DNA from: Halobacteriales archaeon QS_8_69_73
GTDB lineage: Archaea; Halobacteriota; Halobacteria; Halobacteriales; Haloarculaceae
Reading direction: 5' to 3'
NCBI GenBank assembly: GCA_003022945.1
Contig: PXRZ01000014.1
Span: 1-64,000, forward strand
DNA length: 64,000 nt
Of this stretch, positions 18,549 through 27,212 are shown one piece after another; positions within the stretch are counted from its first letter, which is position 1, and every line of letters starts with the position of its first letter. The notes beneath the pieces are model-generated. The model searched no databases. It saw only the letters and a list, made by a program, of their open reading frames with translations, and was not told where the DNA came from. Position numbers and translations under genes: made by a program.

Positions 18549-19721
18549 TTATCCCTCGAAGGATAGCGCGGCGACGCGGCCATCCCCGTACATGATCAGA
18601 ATCTCACTACCTGGATCCTCGTCGATGTCCGCCAGCACCGGATACGTCCAGATGGGAGTCTCGCGTTCGTAGGTCGCCAGTTGTTCACCGGAGGATGGAT
18701 CGAGTACGTACACCACTCCCTCCTGCGTCCCGACCACTAACTCGGGAGATCGGTCGCCACCGATGTCGCCCAGCGTCGGTGGCAGCGCCTGGACCGTGCC
18801 CCCGCTGAGACCGAGATACACCTCGTCAGTACCGTCCCCGTCTCCATCTCCGACCGAGTGTATCTTTGAGATGGTATCGAGGCTCCGCGACCAAACTGTC
18901 CCGCCGTCGTCACCGTCAAGTGCAACTACATCATCGTCACTGGCGACGAATAGCTCCGGCGCTTCGTCGTCGTCCGCCTGCCCCGTAACTAAGAATTGTG
19001 CCGATATGTCCTTCTCCAAAAGGAGCTCGCCATCAGCTTCGTAGAGGTAGATCGCATCACCGGTGCCGACTGCGATTTCAGGGTCGCCGTCGCCGTCGAA
19101 ATCTGCAATCTGTGGATCGGCCCACGTAGACGAGTCGTGATTTCGGTCCCAGGCGGTCGTCCCGTTCGAACGTACGACGAATAGCCCACCCTGCAGATCC
19201 ACGACGACTACCTCCTTACCGTCACTGGGAAGGAGATTCGCGGTGGCGGGCTTACTGTAGCCGAGGGAGGTGGTTGGATGTCGCCATTTCTCCGCCCCCG
19301 TGTCGGCGTCGTGGGCTACGAGTCTCTGGTCGCCGGTCGCTGAGAGTACTTCGGGAGTACCATTCCCGTCGATGTCGTCGATCGCTGGCTCCGTAAGCGC
19401 GTGGTTCGTGCAGTTCTCGGCGGGAAGGCCCGCTTGCCGCTCCGCATCCCCGTTTGAGGGATCAAGCCACACGAGCGCACACGACGTGTCCGTTACCCCC
19501 TCTATCGTACTCAGTTCGTTGATCGGGGCGACGATAATCGTCTCGTTTTCCAGCTCCGTTGTCATCATGGGGTGATGGTTCTGCTGATAATTTCGCGAGG
19601 TATCTGAAACCCATCGTTCAGAGAGGGTTCCGCTTCCAGACGTCTCTGCAAAGGCGTAGAATCCACCCCCAACGAGAAGCACGAATAGAGCTACGACGAG
19701 AACCGCCGTGGAGGTACGCAT
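18549..19721 (-). CDS. Extracellular FG-GAP/PQQ-like beta-propeller protein (390 aa)
   Basis: A signal anchor (STAVLVVALFVLLVGGGFYAF) is followed by repeated blades. They contain acidic, calcium-binding-like loops such as DIDGNGTPEV, DFDGDGDPEIAVG, GDGDGDGTDEV and DIDEDPGSEIL, alternating with PQQ-type strands (LDPSSGEQLATY). A TATA-like TTTTATTTT about 25 bp upstream supports ATG 19721 rather than 19754. Its function in the copper island is unknown; an extracellular binding scaffold is one guess. Confidence 0.75.
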   Translation of the reverse strand: MRTSTAVLVVALFVLLVGGGFYAFAETSGSGTLSERWVSDTSRNYQQNHHPMMTTELENETIIVAPINELSTIEGVTDTSCALVWLDPSNGDAERQAGLPAENCTNHALTEPAIDDIDGNGTPEVLSATGDQRLVAHDADTGAEKWRHPTTSLGYSKPATANLLPSDGKEVVVVDLQGGLFVVRSNGTTAWDRNHDSSTWADPQIADFDGDGDPEIAVGTGDAIYLYEADGELLLEKDISAQFLVTGQADDDEAPELFVASDDDVVALDGDDGGTVWSRSLDTISKIHSVGDGDGDGTDEVYLGLSGGTVQALPPTLGDIGGDRSPELVVGTQEGVVYVLDPSSGEQLATYERETPIWTYPVLADIDEDPGSEILIMYGDGRVAALSFEG

Positions 19722-19821
19722 CAACCGAGAGTACGACTCCAAAATAAAAAGCATAGCTACATACGCCTCTCCCGGCCAAAAACAGGCAAACTAAGAGGCT
19801 ACACCACCCACCTCCCGGATA

Positions 19822-21153
19822 ATGGGCGCTTTTCATCGGATTCATCGCCTCGGAGTCATACTCATTTTTCTCCTCTTGGTGCCCGGTGTAGCGAGCGCAC
19901 ACGAGATATCCGGCCAGTTCGAGGCACCCCTGCCACTGACTCTTCTTTTCAGCGGTGCTGCTGTGACCGTGGGAGTCACCGCTTTCATGCTCGCATTCAC
20001 CGTCGAGGAACCGCTCGCCGACGCCGTCCTCGAACCCCGCTTTTCGATATCTCCCCCAGTAGCTGCTGGCCTTCGGGTGACGGCTCGTGGACTGTTCTTT
20101 CTCGCGTTCGTTCTCACGCTGGTAACTGGCCTTCTTGGGAGACAGGTCCAGGCGGAGAATTTTGCGACGATCTTCGTCTGGGCCGTCTGGCTCAAGGGCA
20201 TCGCACTCATCGCGGCGATCACTGGGAGTCCGTGGCGCGTCCTCTCACCCTGGCGGGCCCTCTACGATACGCTCAGCCGCCTTGAGAGACGACCGATCGC
20301 CGTACTCGGTGACTACCCCTCGTGGCTTGGCGTGGGGCCAGCACTCATCGGGTATCTGTTCTGGATCGGCATCATCGAGAATCTCACCGTCATCCCTAGA
20401 TCACCGAACTCGACCGTTCTCCTGCTCATCGGATACACGACAGTGATGCTCGTCGGTGGCCTGCTGTTCGGTCCGGAATGGTTCCGGAAGGCGGACGTGC
20501 TTTCCGTCCTCTATCGGCTGTTCGGGCGGGTGTCTCCGGTGTATGCGACCCGTACGGAGACGGGTGGGTATCGAATCGAACTTAGAGGTCCCTGGCAGGG
20601 CTGTACGCGATCCGTATACGGACTCGCCGTTGCCGGCTTCGTGATCGCAACCGTCTACACGGTGAGTTTCGACGGATTCACCAGCACGCCCGAGTATCAG
20701 ACGATTCTGTTAGAAGTGCAGAGGACGTTCGACGTCGGTCCAACCGTCGCTGTACTGCTCTATCTCGTCGGGTTTCTGGGATTCATCGCAGCGTTTGCCG
20801 TGACGATCGTGCTTACCGGATGGCTCGCTGACGAGCCGAGTTCAGACTGGCGACGTGCGGCATTCGCGTTCGCGCCGACAGTTCTTCCCATCGCCGTCGC
20901 TTACGAGATCGCACACAACTATCCGTTCGTGCTGGCCAACGCGGGGCAGCTACCGGCGACGCTCTGGCCGTTCTTCGGCCTCGGTCGCGAACCGACGTTC
21001 GACCTGCTGTGGTGGCTTACTGTATACGTCGCTCTCAGCCGGTACGAGACTACACGGAAAGCACGGAGAGCCCACGGTCCACTCGTCGTCCTGATGATCG
21101 GCTATACCGTCCTCTCACTGTGGATCATCTCCCGACCCGTTGTGACTGGATGA
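19822..21153 (+). CDS. Multi-pass membrane protein (443 aa)
   Basis: A signal-like N-terminus (ILIFLLLVPGVASAHEISG) precedes about ten hydrophobic helices. The start of the mature part, PLPLTLLFSGAAVTVGVTAF, resembles bacterial and archaeal membrane proteins that databases label 'fenitrothion hydrolase', a name that does not establish function. The conserved His after the signal, paired histidines and PF motifs (EIAHNYPFVLANAG), and the place beside another polytopic protein suggest they form a pair. A copper or heme-copper role is inferred only from context. Confidence 0.7.
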   Translation: MGAFHRIHRLGVILIFLLLVPGVASAHEISGQFEAPLPLTLLFSGAAVTVGVTAFMLAFTVEEPLADAVLEPRFSISPPVAAGLRVTARGLFFLAFVLTLVTGLLGRQVQAENFATIFVWAVWLKGIALIAAITGSPWRVLSPWRALYDTLSRLERRPIAVLGDYPSWLGVGPALIGYLFWIGIIENLTVIPRSPNSTVLLLIGYTTVMLVGGLLFGPEWFRKADVLSVLYRLFGRVSPVYATRTETGGYRIELRGPWQGCTRSVYGLAVAGFVIATVYTVSFDGFTSTPEYQTILLEVQRTFDVGPTVAVLLYLVGFLGFIAAFAVTIVLTGWLADEPSSDWRRAAFAFAPTVLPIAVAYEIAHNYPFVLANAGQLPATLWPFFGLGREPTFDLLWWLTVYVALSRYETTRKARRAHGPLVVLMIGYTVLSLWIISRPVVTG

Positions 21154-21161
21154 CGCAATCA

Positions 21162-21262
21162 TTGACATCCTCCCCGCGCTAAAGGGCGAGGATTCCCCGA
21201 AGGGGAAATATTCAGGTTGCGCGTTTCCTCGGTTCTCAATTACGAGAATGCCACGTACAACA
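21162..21262 (-). mobile_element. Solo right end of an IS200/IS605-group (IS1341/TnpB-type) element
   Basis: Read on the minus strand, the sequence has the hallmark of haloarchaeal TnpB-element ends. A region ATTGAGAACCGAGGAAACGC leads to a hairpin CCCCTTCGGGG, then CCTCGCCCTTTAGCGCGGGG, ending GGATGTCAA. In complete elements this lies 3' of tnpB and encodes the guide (omega) RNA end. No tnpB frame follows here, so this is a remnant or a non-autonomous copy. It sits between two copper-island genes. Confidence 0.65.
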
Positions 21263-21343
21263 TCGCTGATTTGGACTCCTCAGAATCGTGGGGGTTTGAA
21301 TGAATTCGTTAGGCAGAAGTGGTTCGCTGGGTAAAATCCGCTG

Positions 21344-22567
21344 ATGGTATCGGATCGGCGTCACGCGAAAGATGATGAAACCGGGGAGCGGTTTCAGCGA
21401 CGCGGATCCCTACGGCCGCTATCTATCCTCATCCTCTTCGTGCTCGTCCTCGTCCTCACGCAGGTTCCCGTCGCATCCGCAGGGCATGGTGCGGCTGAGG
21501 CCACACAACTCACGCAGGGCCACGGGGTTCTTCTCGCCGTCGGCGGCGTCATCACCCTCGGTGGTGTCCTCATTCTCAAGCGAACGGATCGCGTCTCGCC
21601 GACGAATGCCCTCTATGGCGCGTTCGTCGGACTCGCCGTGACTGCGCTCGGGGTGACCGTCTTCTCCGCGACATCGCCAGAGCCGACGTACGCGGCAAGT
21701 TCCATGCCCTTCCCGCGGTCGTGGTACGTACTAATGGCGTTGTCGGTCGGCTCTCTGATCATGGTGCTGAGTTTCATCGTCGGCTGGCTTCGATGGCCGA
21801 CCCGCCCCCGCTACACCTTCTTCGGGATTCTGATGGGCCTGTGGATCGCATATCCCTACCTCATTCCTGGGTCAGCCAGCGACACACACCCACTCGGGTA
21901 TGCTATCGTCTTTGGGACGCCCGTCTTCGTCGGATATATAATCTGGAAAGACGCTGGAAACGTGCTCAGCACGGTGCTGCGCGATACAGTTGCTCGTCGA
22001 TTTGGAATCGGTGTCGGGGCTATCGTGGCACTATACTTCATCTCTGTCACCGGCTATCTCTCGTTCGTCCCGGAACCAGGCGTTTACAATCGAAACGAGC
22101 AATTTATCGGTATCCTGCATGATGGTTATCAGCTCGTGAACTGGCCGCTATTTTTTATCTACCTTCCAGATGTCCCTCTCGTCCCGATCTTTTTGCTCGC
22201 CATTTCGCCCGGACTACTCGTCGTAACCGGGATGTTGAGCGCTCTCGTGGGATTGAACGCTGCCGTTATTGCCCGTCAGTGGCGCGTTGAAGAACAAGCT
22301 GGAAAGGCACAGAGTACCGCCGGACCCGCTGGACTTGTGGGCTGCAGTACCTGTGGCTGCTGTGGCCCGCTCGTTGCGAAAGTAGCGATTTTAGCGGCTG
22401 GCCCCTCCATCGCAGCACCATTGTACTGGGTGTTCGTCGATACCGCTTCCCCTCTCAGCGCGCTATTCATCGTCGCGAGCATCGTCCTGTTTGTCGGAAG
22501 TCTGATCTATTCGGTCGAAGCAGCGAGCCAGCCCACTCAAACCAACTCACTCGTTCCCGCGGACTAA
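21344..22567 (+). CDS. Multi-pass membrane protein with a Cys-rich motif (407 aa)
   Basis: About ten hydrophobic helices follow a signal-like N-terminus ending ASAGHGAAEA. A cytoplasm/membrane-border loop at about residues 329-338 contains CSTCGCCGPL, four cysteines in eight residues, a likely metal or redox site. The protein has no family I recognise. It follows another polytopic membrane protein and the Met-rich secreted protein, so a role in copper handling is plausible. Base composition is lower in GC than the core genes, as in the rest of the island. Confidence 0.7.
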   Translation: MVSDRRHAKDDETGERFQRRGSLRPLSILILFVLVLVLTQVPVASAGHGAAEATQLTQGHGVLLAVGGVITLGGVLILKRTDRVSPTNALYGAFVGLAVTALGVTVFSATSPEPTYAASSMPFPRSWYVLMALSVGSLIMVLSFIVGWLRWPTRPRYTFFGILMGLWIAYPYLIPGSASDTHPLGYAIVFGTPVFVGYIIWKDAGNVLSTVLRDTVARRFGIGVGAIVALYFISVTGYLSFVPEPGVYNRNEQFIGILHDGYQLVNWPLFFIYLPDVPLVPIFLLAISPGLLVVTGMLSALVGLNAAVIARQWRVEEQAGKAQSTAGPAGLVGCSTCGCCGPLVAKVAILAAGPSIAAPLYWVFVDTASPLSALFIVASIVLFVGSLIYSVEAASQPTQTNSLVPAD

Positions 22568-22746
22568 CTCACCATACAGGCCGTCGACGAGACGGTGTGC
22601 TTGATGTGGATCGATCGTGATCACACCGAATCCAGGCAGGGTCGTGTGGTTTTGGGCGGTTCACGCGGCCAGTACGACTTTCCAAACGTGTACTGTATCA
22701 CTGTATCAGTTCTAGACTATCCAACTACGGACTGACGTTACGCTCG

Positions 22747-23466
22747 TTACGGGTCCGAGTCCGCTCGTTCGAGCCGTCGTAGAACCGGAATCTCGTCGAG
22801 TCGTTCTTCGTCGAGAACGTCCCAGTCGAGCCCCGTGGGCTTACTGTCTGCAGCGTCCGTTCGAATCGGTCGCTCCGGGGTGAATATCCAGTCCATTGGA
22901 ACGTCCTGTGGCGTCGTAGGAACCGCTTCGTCGACGACTTGGATCTCGTGCACCGTCGTGACGGTAACGGTGTCGTCGTCCACCAGTCCGAACTCCCGCA
23001 GGACGGCGAACTCGAGATCACTGTATCCCTCGCCCTTGCCGACCCGTTCGCCGTGTTTAGTCACCGCGACGCTCCCGGAGACGATCAGATCGACGGTATC
23101 CATCTCGTCGGGACCGACCTGTGTGCCGAGTTCGGAGGACCCACCGATCGTCGTCGCGTGGTCGATGTCCTCTATCTCGCTCGGGTCCAGCCGCAGGAAG
23201 CACTTCTCGTCCCGCAGCCGAGGGACTGCCATGTAGACGACCGTGCCGGCCTCCAGCGCCCGCCGACGAACCGGCCGCTGTGGCGAATCGGGGTTCGATT
23301 TGACGACGTCCGTGCGTTTCCACGCTTCGGAGTCCTCGAGCCGTTCGGCGGCCCGCTCTGCCCCGGCAAAATTGGGGATTCTGCCGTGCGGTGGAAACGG
23401 AAACCGTGCTGCTCCGCTCTCCTCCAACTCGTCCCAGATTCGCTCTCGGAGTTCCTGCTTTTCCAT
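22747..23466 (-). CDS. 5-formyltetrahydrofolate cyclo-ligase family protein (239 aa)
   Basis: This enzyme family converts 5-formyl-THF to 5,10-methenyl-THF with ATP. The N-terminus (ELRERIWDELEESGAARFPF) is followed by FAGAERAAERL. The conserved C-terminal signature VGKGEGYSDLEFAVLREFG contains the GxGxGYxD substrate/ATP motif. The length is normal. Upstream on the same strand lies a stub of a second, divergent copy (23506-23598), suggesting this intact copy replaced the ancestral gene. Folate metabolism links it to fhs at the window start. Confidence 0.85.
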   Translation of the reverse strand: MEKQELRERIWDELEESGAARFPFPPHGRIPNFAGAERAAERLEDSEAWKRTDVVKSNPDSPQRPVRRRALEAGTVVYMAVPRLRDEKCFLRLDPSEIEDIDHATTIGGSSELGTQVGPDEMDTVDLIVSGSVAVTKHGERVGKGEGYSDLEFAVLREFGLVDDDTVTVTTVHEIQVVDEAVPTTPQDVPMDWIFTPERPIRTDAADSKPTGLDWDVLDEERLDEIPVLRRLERADSDP

Positions 23467-23505
23467 GTCTCCTGTTACAACCCGCGGTATTAGTAGACTC
23501 TCACC

Positions 23506-23598
23506 TCACGGCGAAAACGGAAGCCGTGCCGTTCCGCCGTCGTCCAGTTCGTCCCACACCGCCTCCCGGATCGCGTCCTCGTCGGGCGTCTCAGGCAC
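23506..23598 (-). pseudogene. Stub of an older 5-formyl-THF cyclo-ligase copy
   Basis: From GTG 23598, overlapping the DUF420 stop, the frame reads PETPDEDAIREAVWDELDDG then GTARLPFSP before TGA. This matches residues 5-24 of the intact downstream copy (IWDELEESGAARFPFPP) and breaks exactly where that copy continues with HGRIPNFAG. It is therefore the 5' end of an ancestral gene whose remainder was lost or replaced. The overlap shows it was once translated as an operon with DUF420. Confidence 0.65.
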
Positions 23599-24130
23599 CG
23601 CCCCTGACGAACTCGATGTGTTGTGGGCCGTAGAAGAACGCCAGCATGAGGTAGGCGACGACCCCGAGAACGAGGCTGACGAGCCAGGCGGAGACGGCGA
23701 CGCGGCCGACCGTCGCGTGGGCGGTCTCCCGCAGTTCGGCGGTGGTGTGGGTCAGCCCCAGCGTCACCTAGTAGCCGCGCAGCGGCGCGCCCTCGACGAT
23801 CTCCTTGCGGCCGCCGCCGCCGGTCTTCAGCAGGTAGAGCACGAGAAACACGAGGATGAGCGAGAACGCCGCGACCATCGCCGCTCGGTGTTTCCGAACC
23901 TCGCCGTCGCGAATCCAGTAGACGCCAGCCAGCAGACAGCCGACGGTGAGGGAGTTGACGACGGCGATGGCGGCCGCCAGGGCGTCGACGGTCGACTCCG
24001 AGATTTCCGGATAGAGGCCGACGTCGCCGTACAGCGTCCCGACGACGACGACGTAGCCGACGACGGTCAGGACGGCCGTCAGCGCCCGCGGGTGTTCGCG
24101 GGCGAGGGCCGGACCACGAACTGTCGACAT
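23591..24130 (-). pseudogene. DUF420 membrane protein with internal loss and in-frame stop
   Basis: From ATG 24130 the frame encodes hydrophobic helices and the DUF420 region VLYLLKTGGGGRKEIVEG, then reaches TAG at 23768. Directly after the stop, in the same frame, the normal C-terminal part continues (VTLGLTHTTAELRETAH, then LGVVAYLMLAFFYG) to a stop at 23591. The missing transmembrane segment (about 25 residues in relatives) and the TAG fit one in-frame deletion that fused TA with G. DUF420 proteins are often linked to heme-copper oxidase genes. Confidence 0.65.
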
Positions 24131-24195
24131 ACCCGGCGTTCGGCGCCGGCGGTCAAGGAGGCTTCGCTTTCCCGTCCGTCGGCGGTCGTGCTTAG

Positions 24196-24516
24196 TTACG
24201 AGGAAGTAGCGTGCTTCGGCGGTGATGGCAGCGTTTCCGAACGCCCCCTCCCGCTCGCGGGCTGCGGCTCACGGCTCGCTTCGCTCGCCGTTCGCAACTT
24301 CGAGATACCTCGCTCTCGCTCGGTATCTCGCGACGCCTCGCTGCGCGCGGCCGGTGGCCGTGCGTGCGTCGGCTCGCTCCGCTCCGCGGCTCCCTGCAGT
24401 CGCCGCTCCGCCTCGAGGCCTCCCTCGCTGCGCTCGCTCGGCCTCGCTCCCCGAGCGGTCGGCCCCGTTCGAGTTCCCGCCCGATGTCGGCTGCCCGGCC
24501 GGCTCTCGCCCAACTA
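24196..24516 (-). repeat. GC-rich dispersed repeat, copy A (about 320 bp)
   Basis: This is the largest of three copies (others at 52491-52676 and 56326-56555). Shared blocks include GAACGCCCCCTCCCGCTCGC, CTCGCTGCGCGCGGCCGG, GCGAGCGGTCGGCCCCGTTC and a far end GCCCGATGTCGGCTG. The middle varies by runs of CTCGCT-type inverted units. The end carrying CGGCGGTGATG points to the DUF420 start 66 bp away. It fills most of the 24131-24572 gap, where I see no gene. Confidence 0.65.
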
Positions 24517-24543
24517 AACAGGGCACCGTCGACGACCGTCTGG

Positions 24544-24553
24544 ATTAAGTACC
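24544..24553 (+). promoter_or_regulatory. TATA box of the first glycosyltransferase
   Basis: GATTAAGTAC lies 20-29 bp before GTG 24573, fixing that GTG as a leaderless start. Confidence 0.45.
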
Positions 24554-24572
24554 GACCGGCCGCAGGCGGAGC

Positions 24573-25676
24573 GTGCGCGTCCTGAACCACCTCGAACTCG
24601 CCTCCCTGCTCGACCGCAGCGGCATCGGGACGGCGACCCGACAGCAGCGGACGGCGCTCGCCGACGCCGGCGTCGAGGTGGTCACCTCGCCGTGGAGCGG
24701 CGGCGACCCCCCGACGGCCCTCGCCGGACGGGTCGCCGGCGAGCCGCTGTTCGAGCGGTACGACGTCGCCCACTGCAACCTCGTCGGCCCGGGGTCGGTC
24801 GCGGTCGCCCGCCACGCCCGCCGCCGTGGGGTGCCGCTGGTGCTGCACGCCCACATCACCCGCGAGGACTTCGCCGAGAGCTTCCGGGGTTCGACGGCCG
24901 TCGCGCCGACCCTCGGGCGGTATCTCCGGTGGTTCTACTCGCAGGCGGATCTGGTGTTGTGTCCGAGCGACTACACCCGCCGGACGCTGGAGTCGTACCC
25001 CGTCGAGGCACCGATCCGGCCGGTGACCAACGGCGTCGATCTCGGGTCGCTGTCGGGCTTCGAGTCGCTCCGGGAGCCGTACCGCCGCCGGTACGACCTC
25101 GAGGGGACGGTCGCCTTCGCGGTCGGCAACGTCTTCGAGCGGAAGGGGGTGTCGACGTTCTGCCGGCTGGCGGAGGAGACGGACGATCTCGAGTTCGCCT
25201 GGTTCGGGCCGTACGATACCGGCCCGCAGGCCTCCCGGACCGTCCGGCGGTGGGTGACCGACCCGCCGGCGAACGTCACCTTCACCGGCTGGGTCGACGA
25301 CAAGCGCGGCGCCTTCGCCGCCGGCGACGTCTTCTGTTTCCCCGCGAAAGTCGAAAACCAGGGGCTGGTCGTTCTCGAGGCGATGGCCTGCGGCAAGCCG
25401 GTCGTCCTCCGGGACATCCCGGTGTTCCGGGAGTTCTACGCCGACGGCGAGGACTGTCTGCTCTGCTCGACGCGGGCGGAGTTCCGCGAGGCCGTCGAGC
25501 GGCTGGCCGATGACCCCGCCGAGCGCGAGCGACTGGGGGCCAACGCCCGCGAGACGGCCCGCGAGCACGGCCTCGACCGGGTGGGCGAGGAGCTGCGGGA
25601 CGCCTACGCCGAGGCCCGGCGGCGAGCCTCCGGCGACTCCGATTCCGGCGTCGACGCCGGAGTCGCAACCGATTAA
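24573..25676 (+). CDS. Glycosyltransferase family 4 protein (367 aa)
   Basis: This is a GT-B fold transferase using a nucleotide sugar. The N-terminal domain ends in TNGVDLGSLSGF. The C-terminal GT1 domain has GNVFERKGVSTF, TFTGWVDDKRGAF and the donor-site motif FPAKVENQGLVVLEAMACGK with the E-x7-E pattern. It starts at GTG, supported by an upstream TATA box. A second glycosyltransferase follows after 24 bp with its own TATA-like box, so both probably act in one glycolipid or glycan pathway. The acceptor is unknown. Confidence 0.88.
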   Translation: MRVLNHLELASLLDRSGIGTATRQQRTALADAGVEVVTSPWSGGDPPTALAGRVAGEPLFERYDVAHCNLVGPGSVAVARHARRRGVPLVLHAHITREDFAESFRGSTAVAPTLGRYLRWFYSQADLVLCPSDYTRRTLESYPVEAPIRPVTNGVDLGSLSGFESLREPYRRRYDLEGTVAFAVGNVFERKGVSTFCRLAEETDDLEFAWFGPYDTGPQASRTVRRWVTDPPANVTFTGWVDDKRGAFAAGDVFCFPAKVENQGLVVLEAMACGKPVVLRDIPVFREFYADGEDCLLCSTRAEFREAVERLADDPAERERLGANARETAREHGLDRVGEELRDAYAEARRRASGDSDSGVDAGVATD

Positions 25677-25700
25677 ACCCCGGTGGGCGAAGCCGGCCGC

Positions 25701-26792
25701 ATGCAGACCGTCGCGGCGTTCACCGACACCTACCTCCCGACGGTCAACGGTGTCACCTACACGCTCCGGACCTGGCGGGACCGCTGGGAGCGGCGCGGCG
25801 GGCGGATGGGCGTCGTCTACCCGGGCGGCGACGGCTACGACCCCGAAACCCGGGAGTACCCGGTCTCCAGCGTCGGGTTCCCGTTCTATCCGGGGTTCCG
25901 GTTCGGCCTGCCGGGCGTCCCCGACGCCGCCCGCGAACTGCGGCCCGACGTCGTCCACGCGCACACGCCGTTCACGCTGGGGCTTGCGGCCCGGCGGCTC
26001 GCCGTCGACCGCGACCTGCCGCTGGTGGTCTCCTACCACACCCCCGCCGGCGCGTACGCCGACTACATCAGCGACGCCTTCGCCGGCGTCATCCGCCACG
26101 CCGCCGACCGCTACGAGCGGTGGTTCTTCGGGCAGGCCGACGCGGTGGTCGTCCCTTCGGAAACGGCCGCCGACCAGGTCGACGGCCGGACGCCGACGCA
26201 CGTCGTCTCCAACGGCGTCGACACCGAGCGGTTCGCGCCGGCCGACGACGCGACGGTCGCGGCTTTCCGGGACCGCCACGACCTCCCCGACGGCCCACTC
26301 GTCGGCTACACCGGCCGCCACGGCTACGAGAAGCGGCTCGGGGACTTACTGGCGGCGACGGCCGGCCTCGACGTCGGGGTCGTCCTCGCCGGCGACGGCC
26401 CCGCCCGGGCGGAGCTGCGGCGCCGGGCGGCCGCCCGCGACAACGTCCGCTTTCTCGGCTTCCTCGACCGCGAGGCGCTGCCGACCTTTTACTCGGCGCT
26501 GGACGCCTTCGCCTTCCCCAGCCCCATCGAGACCCAGGGGCTGGTCGCCCTGGAGGCCGTCGCCTGCGGGACGCCGGTCGTCGCCGTCGACGGCGGTGCC
26601 CTCTCGGAATCGGTCGTCGACGGCGAGACGGGGTATCACTTCGCGCTGGGCGACATCGACGGCTTCCGGGGGGCGATTCGGCGGGTCCTCGACGAGCAGG
26701 CGGCGCTGTCGGCCCAGTGTCGGAGGCGGCGGTCGGAGCTGGACGTCGAGCGGTCCATCGAGCGGCTGTCGGCGGTCTACGACGGCCTTTAG
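25701..26792 (+). CDS. Glycosyltransferase family 4 protein (363 aa)
   Basis: This is a GT-B protein of the PimA/diacylglycerol-glucosyltransferase type. The N-terminal glycine loop is [14 protein letters not shown]. The acceptor-side motif is [15 protein letters not shown], the linker [11 protein letters not shown], and the donor site [20 protein letters not shown]. The N-terminus and the HTPAGAY region are typical of enzymes that glycosylate membrane lipids, so glycolipid synthesis is a fair inference. ATG 25701 lies about 23-30 bp after a TATA-like GATTAAAC (25671-25678). Confidence 0.88.
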   Translation: MQTVAAFTDTYLPTVNGVTYTLRTWRDRWERRGGRMGVVYPGGDGYDPETREYPVSSVGFPFYPGFRFGLPGVPDAARELRPDVVHAHTPFTLGLAARRLAVDRDLPLVVSYHTPAGAYADYISDAFAGVIRHAADRYERWFFGQADAVVVPSETAADQVDGRTPTHVVSNGVDTERFAPADDATVAAFRDRHDLPDGPLVGYTGRHGYEKRLGDLLAATAGLDVGVVLAGDGPARAELRRRAAARDNVRFLGFLDREALPTFYSALDAFAFPSPIETQGLVALEAVACGTPVVAVDGGALSESVVDGETGYHFALGDIDGFRGAIRRVLDEQAALSAQCRRRRSELDVERSIERLSAVYDGL

Positions 26793-27211
26793 CAGCGCTG
26801 CCGGCAGATTCGCTCGACGATGCGGCCCGTCGACAGCACCCGCTCGTCGCCCTCGCGGGCGGAGGCCCGCGTCACCCCGCAGTCGATTCCCTCCTCGGCG
26901 AGGGCCGCCGACAGCGCCTCCTCGTCGTGGTGCTGGTCGTGGCCCAAAACGATCACGTCCGGGTCGATGTCGCGGATGGGGACGAAGAAGTCCTCGGTGT
27001 GGCCGAGACGGGCCTCGTCGACCGGCTCCAGCGCCCCGACCATCTCCCGGCGCTGGGCATCCGGGACGACCGGCGCCGGCTTGTGGGTGACGTTAGCCGA
27101 GCGGGCGACGATGACGTGCAGCCGCTCGCCCATCGCGGCGGCCTCTTCGAGGTAGTGGAGGTGGCCGGGGTGCAGCAGGTCGAAGGTACCCTGTGCGACG
27201 ACGCGTCTCAT
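26789..27211 (-). CDS. ribL: FAD synthetase-type cytidylyltransferase-family protein (140 aa)
   Basis: This is a nucleotidyltransferase of the archaeal RibL type, which adenylates FMN to FAD. The N-terminal [18 protein letters not shown] holds the HxGH catalytic motif. Downstream are [12 protein letters not shown] and [18 protein letters not shown], ending with [11 protein letters not shown] where the family has the (I/V)STTxI-like motif. Its start follows the JAMM gene stop by one base, so the two are cotranscribed. A glycerol-3-phosphate cytidylyltransferase activity is the main alternative. Confidence 0.82.
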   Translation of the reverse strand: MRRVVAQGTFDLLHPGHLHYLEEAAAMGERLHVIVARSANVTHKPAPVVPDAQRREMVGALEPVDEARLGHTEDFFVPIRDIDPDVIVLGHDQHHDEEALSAALAEEGIDCGVTRASAREGDERVLSTGRIVERICRQRC

Positions 27212-27212
27212 C

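Noticed and set aside
22570-22700. Coding-like minus frame (PGFGVITIDPHQAHRLVDGL) overlapping the end of the membrane-protein gene
   Set aside because: It has only about 37 open codons, no start and no recognised family; it may be a gene remnant but is too weak to annotate.
24192-26321. A 709-codon open frame antisense to the two glycosyltransferases
   Set aside because: It is a GC-bias shadow with no family features; the plus-strand glycosyltransferase motifs are unambiguous.
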